NCBI GenBank assembly: GCA_017958895.1
Contig: JAGDBT010000031.1
Span: 1-10,164, forward strand
Length of the DNA stretch: 10,164 nt
Reading direction: 5' to 3'
Origin: Alphaproteobacteria bacterium
GTDB lineage: Bacteria > Pseudomonadota > Alphaproteobacteria > RF32 > CAG-239
The translations under genes and the position numbers were made by a program. Below are positions 6,358 to 10,164 of this stretch, in pieces. How positions within the stretch are numbered: position 1 is the stretch's first letter; each line of letters opens with the position of its first letter. The notes below the pieces were generated by a model. That model did not search any database. It was not told where the DNA came from and saw only the letters and a list, made by a program, of their open reading frames with translations.

Positions 6358-7266
6358 ATGAACAGAGAATTGATGCGTAAAAATGAAATTCCTACAGAGG
6401 ATGAAGATACCTCGTTATTTATGTATGTTTTGTCGTCGATATATATGTATCTGTTTGTGGTTGTTTTGGCTATGGTTATGGCCATAAATACCATGGTGGT
6501 TAATTGGGAAAAAGATATTACCGGTTCAATAACGGTACAGATTATTCCGGTTGAAAATGAAAATAAACGTATAGATACGGAAAAGACGCAAGAGCAACTG
6601 AACAGAGTTTTGCAGTTTATGGAAAATGTTTCGGGTGTTAAAAATGTTCAACTTTTGGATTCTAAAGCCATAGAGAAATTGATGACGCCGTGGTTGGGTA
6701 ATAAGGTTGATGTGAATGCGTTGCCTATTCCTCAGCTTTTGGATATCCAACTTAAAAATGATGCCAATATCAACTATGATGAGCTTACAATAGGTTTGCA
6801 TAAAATAACTCCGAATGCTTCAATAGATAATCACCGTTTATGGCTTAATCGTCTTTTGAAGTTTGCTTCGTCATTAAAAACTTTAGCCTTATCGGTTTTG
6901 TTTATGGTGGTTGTTATTTGTGCTTTTTCCATTTATTATTCCGCCCGCACCAGTTTGGGAATCAATATGAATACCATTGAAATTCTGCATATTATGGGTG
7001 CGCAAGATGATTATATAGCCAGACAATATGCCAGAAGTTATGCAAAAATCGGCTTTTTCTCCGGAGTAATAGGATTGATGTTTGCCATACCGAGCATAAT
7101 ATTGGTCAGAAAATACGGTATTTCAACCGGTAGCGGCTTGTTGAACGGAGCAGGATTGAGCGGATTCCATTGGTTTATTATGATGACCACCCCGGTTTTA
7201 TCGTTAGGATATTCACTAATAACGGCTTATTATACGGTTCGTAAATCATTGGAGAAAATGTGCTGA
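6358..7266 (+). CDS. ftsX: Cell division membrane protein FtsX
   Basis: Membrane subunit of FtsEX. Its periplasmic loop passes the ATPase signal to wall hydrolases or their activators at the septum. The protein has 302 residues. The order is a cytoplasmic N-terminus, one membrane helix at about 21-47, a large periplasmic domain of about 125 residues (50-172), and three more helices at about 175-196, 230-250 and 270-293. This four-helix plan with one big loop after helix 1 is the FtsX pattern. The conserved segment after helix 2 is present as TIEILHIMGAQDDYIARQY (206-224), which corresponds to the E(V/I)LHL(I/M)GA motif that contacts FtsE. The ATG has GGAG 7 nt upstream. Its TGA overlaps the start region of the next gene, so translation is coupled. 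Confidence 0.93.
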   Translation: MNRELMRKNEIPTEDEDTSLFMYVLSSIYMYLFVVVLAMVMAINTMVVNWEKDITGSITVQIIPVENENKRIDTEKTQEQLNRVLQFMENVSGVKNVQLLDSKAIEKLMTPWLGNKVDVNALPIPQLLDIQLKNDANINYDELTIGLHKITPNASIDNHRLWLNRLLKFASSLKTLALSVLFMVVVICAFSIYYSARTSLGINMNTIEILHIMGAQDDYIARQYARSYAKIGFFSGVIGLMFAIPSIILVRKYGISTGSGLLNGAGLSGFHWFIMMTTPVLSLGYSLITAYYTVRKSLEKMC

Positions 7267-7862
7267 TGATGTCAGGCAAGGCCAAAAAAATTATTGTTGC
7301 GGCTGTTATTGCCGACGTGTTTTTTTGGGCCTGGTTTGCGGGATTTGTTTGGTTCAGCATAATAATCAACGGCTACGGAATACAAGAAAATGTTAAAACC
7401 GAAGCGGTGGTTGTATTGACCGGCGGTAAAAATCGGGTATCAGAGGCGGTGAAAATCTTGAATAATAATTTAGCGGATAAGCTTTTTATTTCCGGTGTTT
7501 CAAATAAGGTATCCATAAATAATATCGAAAATACCATCGGGGCAAAAATACTTTATCCCGAACGCACATATTTGGGATATAAAGCCAAAAACACCATTCA
7601 GAATGCCGAAGAAGTGGCGGATTGGTTGCAAAGAAACCATATAACTTCCGTCAGACTGGTTACTTCAAATTACCATATACCGAGAAGTATTGCTGAACTT
7701 TCGGCATATAAATTGCCGTTGACCGTAATTCCGCATCCGGTTTATTCCGATAAAATAGCCAAGGATTGGTGGAAGTCGTGGGCGACATTCAAGTTTATTG
7801 CTAACGAATATAATAAATATTTGGTTGTTTGTTTGCGTAATTTTTTTAATTTCAGGAGATGA
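7260..7862 (+). CDS. YdcF/DUF218-type membrane-anchored protein
   Basis: A protein of 198-200 residues from the YdcF (DUF218) family, whose biochemical role is poorly known; members such as SanA and ElyC affect envelope integrity. One N-terminal membrane helix at about 10-37 is followed by the DUF218 fold. The motifs are VVVLTGGKNRVSEAV (50-64), KLFISGV (74-80), AKNTIQNAEE (109-118) and VRLVTSNYHIPRS (131-143), the last being the family's conserved TS-x-x-H-x-x-R block. The start is ambiguous. GTG 7260 has GGAG 5 nt upstream and overlaps ftsX by 7 nt. ATG 7266 overlaps the ftsX TGA as TGATG but lies 11 nt from that GGAG. The stop overlaps an ATG of the next gene. In alphaproteobacteria this gene commonly follows ftsEX, which suggests an envelope role, by inference only. 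Confidence 0.85.
   Translation: MLMMSGKAKKIIVAAVIADVFFWAWFAGFVWFSIIINGYGIQENVKTEAVVVLTGGKNRVSEAVKILNNNLADKLFISGVSNKVSINNIENTIGAKILYPERTYLGYKAKNTIQNAEEVADWLQRNHITSVRLVTSNYHIPRSIAELSAYKLPLTVIPHPVYSDKIAKDWWKSWATFKFIANEYNKYLVVCLRNFFNFRR
7854..7858 (+). promoter_or_regulatory. Ribosome binding site deciding the plsC start
   Basis: AGGAG lies immediately before the ATG at 7859 (no spacing, unusable) and 6 nt before the ATG at 7865, which is therefore taken as the start. The site lies inside the end of the preceding gene. Confidence 0.7.
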
Positions 7863-7864
7863 AA

Positions 7865-8629
7865 ATGATTTACATCAGATCATTATTAACTAATGTGTTT
7901 TTCTTTGCGACCTTAGGTTTGGGATGCGTGTTGGAACTTGTTGTGGCGCTGTTCCCGCAAAAAGTTACGATTTTCTTTTGGGATAAAATGGTTATGCCGG
8001 TGGCATTGTTCTGGATTCATTTTTTTGCCGGCTTAAAATTTGAAGTTCGCGGCGCGGAAAATATTTTGCCTAAAAATGCGCTTTATGCCTGTAAACACGA
8101 ATCGGCTTTGGAAACATACAGTTTTACGAGTTTGGTGCCGACGATAACTTATATCTTAAAAAAGGAATTGGCGTTTATGCCGTTTTTCGGATGGACGCAA
8201 TATTTTTACGGCATGATTCCGGTAGATCGCAAGGGTGGGGCAAGTGCCATGAAGCATATGCTTGCGGAAGTTCGCAAAAAAACGGATACCGGCAGACCGG
8301 TGGTTATTTTTCCGGAAGGAACACGTTGCCGTCCGGGAACTACCAAAGGTTATAAATCAGGGATTATGTTTTTGGCGGAAAATCTTAATCTGCCTGTAAT
8401 TCCGGTGGCGGTGAATACCGGATTGTTCTGGGCTAAAGATTCATTTTTACGTTATCCGGGAACGGCGGTTTTTGAATTTCTTCCGGCTATGAGCGTTAAG
8501 GGTAAAACCAAAGAGGAATTTATGTCGGAACTGCAAAATGTTATAGAAAGCAAATGTGCGGAACTAAATCGCGAAGCAGTGGAAAAATATCCTTATATAG
8601 CGCACAATTTGGTAAAGGAAGATAAATAA
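7865..8629 (+). CDS. plsC: 1-acyl-sn-glycerol-3-phosphate acyltransferase (PlsC/LPLAT family)
   Basis: Adds the second acyl chain to lysophosphatidic acid to give phosphatidic acid, the precursor of membrane phospholipids, at the inner membrane. The product is 254 residues, normal for PlsC. A hydrophobic N-terminus, about 10-30 and 42-55, anchors it. The four acyltransferase blocks are in order: block I CKHESALET with His78; block II GMIPVDRKGGA (116-126, Arg122); block III VVIFPEGTR (146-154) with Glu151; block IV LPVIPVAVNTG (176-186). In block I the usual HX4D is HX4E (His78...Glu83); I recall this variant in other proteobacterial PlsC proteins, so activity is likely. The start at 7865 is set by AGGAG 6 nt upstream. 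Its TAA directly abuts the ATG of sppA, so expression is coupled. Substrate preference cannot be read from the sequence. Confidence 0.9.
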   Translation: MIYIRSLLTNVFFFATLGLGCVLELVVALFPQKVTIFFWDKMVMPVALFWIHFFAGLKFEVRGAENILPKNALYACKHESALETYSFTSLVPTITYILKKELAFMPFFGWTQYFYGMIPVDRKGGASAMKHMLAEVRKKTDTGRPVVIFPEGTRCRPGTTKGYKSGIMFLAENLNLPVIPVAVNTGLFWAKDSFLRYPGTAVFEFLPAMSVKGKTKEEFMSELQNVIESKCAELNREAVEKYPYIAHNLVKEDK

Positions 8630-10164
8630 ATGCGGAAAATCTGGAAGGCATTTCTTTCTTTATGCACAATTGTCGGAATAGTGTTTTTTGCCGGTTTGCT
8701 GATTTTTTTGGCACTCGGTATATACAATAGTCGCAATACGAGTTTGTCTGACCATACCTATTTAGTGGTCGATTTCAGTCGTAAATTTGCCGAAACATCT
8801 TCTACTGATTTGATAGATGATATATTGGGTGAGCAAAAAACATCCGTTTATGATTTGGTGAGGATGATTGAAGTTGCCGCCATAGACCCACGTATAGACG
8901 GTTTGGTAGCTCGTTTGAACTCAACCTCTCTGGATTTGGCACAAGTTCAGGATATTGCCCGTGCCGTAAATGTTTTCAAAAGCTCAGGTAAAAAAACTTT
9001 GGCTTATTCTTCGGGATTCGGGCCGTTCGGACAAGGTAATCGTGAATATTATTTAGCCACTTTCTTTGAGAAAATTTACATGCAACCGCATACTTATATG
9101 GGGATTACCGGAATTAATGTAGAGATTCCTTTTTTCCGTAAATTGTTGGATAAAATCGGGGTGGAAGCGGAATTTTATGCTCGAGAAGAATATAAAACGG
9201 CAATGATGTCATTTACGGAAGATAAAATACCTGAAACCTATAAAAAGGAAATGACCGGTCTGGCACAGAATTTATTTGATTTGATGAAGGTTGATATTGT
9301 TTATAATCGCTCGTTAAACATAAATTTTGATGAAGTTGTGAATAATGCTCCCGTAAGTGCCGAAGATGCGGTAAAAATAGGCTTGATTGACGGAGTTATG
9401 TATGCGCCGGAAGTTGAACAACAGATGAAAGATGAGGGAGTAAAGAATTTTATACAAGCCGAAGATTATATGGCATATCTTGTGCCGAATTCCGGAAATT
9501 TGCCGGTTATAGCCATATTGAATTTGGACGGTATAATAAATGACGGAGAATCCGGAAACGATATAGATGGTGAATTTACAATCGGCAGTGACAGCGTTTT
9601 GGCAGATTTGAATGTTATCGCGGAGATTAAAGATTTGAAAGCGGTGGTTGTGCGCATAAACAGTCCGGGTGGCAGTTATAATGCGGCAGATGAAATTTAT
9701 TTTGCTTTGCAGAAATTGAAAAAAGATAAAAATATACCGATTGTGGTTTCGCAGTCGGGGTATGCCGCATCCGGCGGATATTTTATTTCTTTGGCCGGCG
9801 ATAAAATAATTGCCGAACCGACAACAATTCCCGGTTCGATAGGAGTGTTGGGCGGAAAGTTTGTGTTAGCCGATTTGTGGAAAAAACTTGATGTGGAATG
9901 GGCTGATATAAAAGTAGGTGAAAATGCCGATATTTTAAGCTTTAATAAGCCTTTTTCCGAAAAAGAAAAAGCCGTATTCAATCGTTCGTTAGATGAAGTG
10001 TATGCGGATTTTAAGGCAAAGGTTGCGGAAAATCGCCATCTTACGAGAAATATTGATGAGGTGGCAAAAGGAAAAGTGTGGACTGGAGCGCAAGCTTTTG
10101 AGTTAGGGCTTATTGATATGTTGGGCGGTTTTGATGAAGCAATATTTGAAGCAAAAAAATTGGC
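8630..10164 (+). CDS. sppA: Signal peptide peptidase SppA, 67-kDa type, 3' end beyond window
   Basis: Membrane-bound serine protease that cleaves signal peptides left in the inner membrane after secretion. The frame is open from the ATG at 8630 to the window edge, 511 full codons. The long form is about 620 residues in E. coli, so roughly 100 are missing. One N-terminal membrane helix (about 7-32) is followed by two tandem ClpP-like domains. The catalytic dyad is split between them as in E. coli: Lys189 in EYKTAM (E. coli Lys209) and nucleophile Ser381 in YAASGGYF (E. coli Ser409). The second domain also has VVVRINSPGGS (345-355) and PGSIGVLGG. Repeat-domain features such as AVKIGLIDGV in domain 1 and AFELGLIDMLGG in domain 2 confirm the duplication. 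The start abuts the plsC stop (TAAATG) without a strong ribosome binding site, implying translational coupling. Last visible gene of the operon. Confidence 0.93.
   Translation, partial: MRKIWKAFLSLCTIVGIVFFAGLLIFLALGIYNSRNTSLSDHTYLVVDFSRKFAETSSTDLIDDILGEQKTSVYDLVRMIEVAAIDPRIDGLVARLNSTSLDLAQVQDIARAVNVFKSSGKKTLAYSSGFGPFGQGNREYYLATFFEKIYMQPHTYMGITGINVEIPFFRKLLDKIGVEAEFYAREEYKTAMMSFTEDKIPETYKKEMTGLAQNLFDLMKVDIVYNRSLNINFDEVVNNAPVSAEDAVKIGLIDGVMYAPEVEQQMKDEGVKNFIQAEDYMAYLVPNSGNLPVIAILNLDGIINDGESGNDIDGEFTIGSDSVLADLNVIAEIKDLKAVVVRINSPGGSYNAADEIYFALQKLKKDKNIPIVVSQSGYAASGGYFISLAGDKIIAEPTTIPGSIGVLGGKFVLADLWKKLDVEWADIKVGENADILSFNKPFSEKEKAVFNRSLDEVYADFKAKVAENRHLTRNIDEVAKGKVWTGAQAFELGLIDMLGGFDEAIFEAKKL

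Noticed and set aside
9466..9981. Minus-strand open frames inside sppA
   Set aside because: The plus-strand frame carries the full SppA domain pattern with catalytic Lys and Ser. The opposite frames show nothing recognisable.
1..10164. Reassigned genetic code (TAA read as Gln) suggested by the TAA inside rpoD
   Set aside because: TAA ends the aas fragment, zinc-ribbon, yqeY, ftsE and plsC genes at family-typical lengths, and plsC TAA is followed directly by the sppA ATG. TGA also ends dnaG, ftsX and ydcF, and Trp is TGG.
1..10164. Mobile elements, CRISPR, tRNA or rRNA genes, or defence genes
   Set aside because: Nearly all of the window is housekeeping coding sequence. The only gaps over 100 bp (2384-2513 and 5526-5641) hold promoters and small palindromes; there are no direct repeats or transposase-like frames.

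Overview
This window is an ordinary chromosomal stretch of an AT-rich bacterium, and gene content and order point to an alphaproteobacterium. The pointers are a GatB/YqeY gene directly upstream of dnaG-rpoD, a zinc-ribbon/DUF3426-like membrane protein divergent from ftsE-ftsX, and an RpoD tail that reads like alphaproteobacterial RpoD. Low GC with this housekeeping content would suit a host- or gut-associated lineage, but that is a guess. The standard bacterial code applies: TGG is Trp, and TAA and TGA both end genes cleanly here.

Layout. Bases 1-294 (+) are the 3' end of an aas-like acyl-ACP synthetase / lysophospholipid acyltransferase gene. It converges, 7 bp apart, on a minus-strand block that reads from right to left: zinc-ribbon membrane protein (5525-4785), yqeY (4769-4317), dnaG primase (4304-2514), then rpoD (2383-302). 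This is a version of the macromolecular-synthesis operon. rpoD also has its own apparent promoter (TTGACA box) and an 18-bp palindrome in its leader. A divergent intergenic region (5526-5641) then opens a plus-strand operon: ftsE, ftsX, a YdcF/DUF218 protein, a PlsC-type acyltransferase, and an SppA-type signal peptide peptidase that runs off the right edge. Junctions in this operon are 11 bp or less, or overlapping.

How the genes fit together. The minus block couples replication priming (DnaG) with housekeeping transcription (RpoD). The plus block handles the cell envelope: FtsEX controls septal wall hydrolysis, PlsC makes phosphatidic acid, SppA degrades leftover signal peptides in the membrane, and YdcF is an envelope protein of poorly defined role. 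The Aas fragment is a further phospholipid gene.

The one striking anomaly is an in-frame TAA at 413-415 (minus strand), codon 657 of rpoD. It lies inside the region 4.2 helix-turn-helix, and the remaining 36 conserved codons continue in the same frame to a normal stop at 302-304. A sequencing or assembly error, or a single C-to-T change from a Gln codon, is the simplest explanation. Stop readthrough in an essential sigma factor is the exciting alternative. I found no mobile element, CRISPR array, tRNA or rRNA, and no convincing undescribed multi-gene system.
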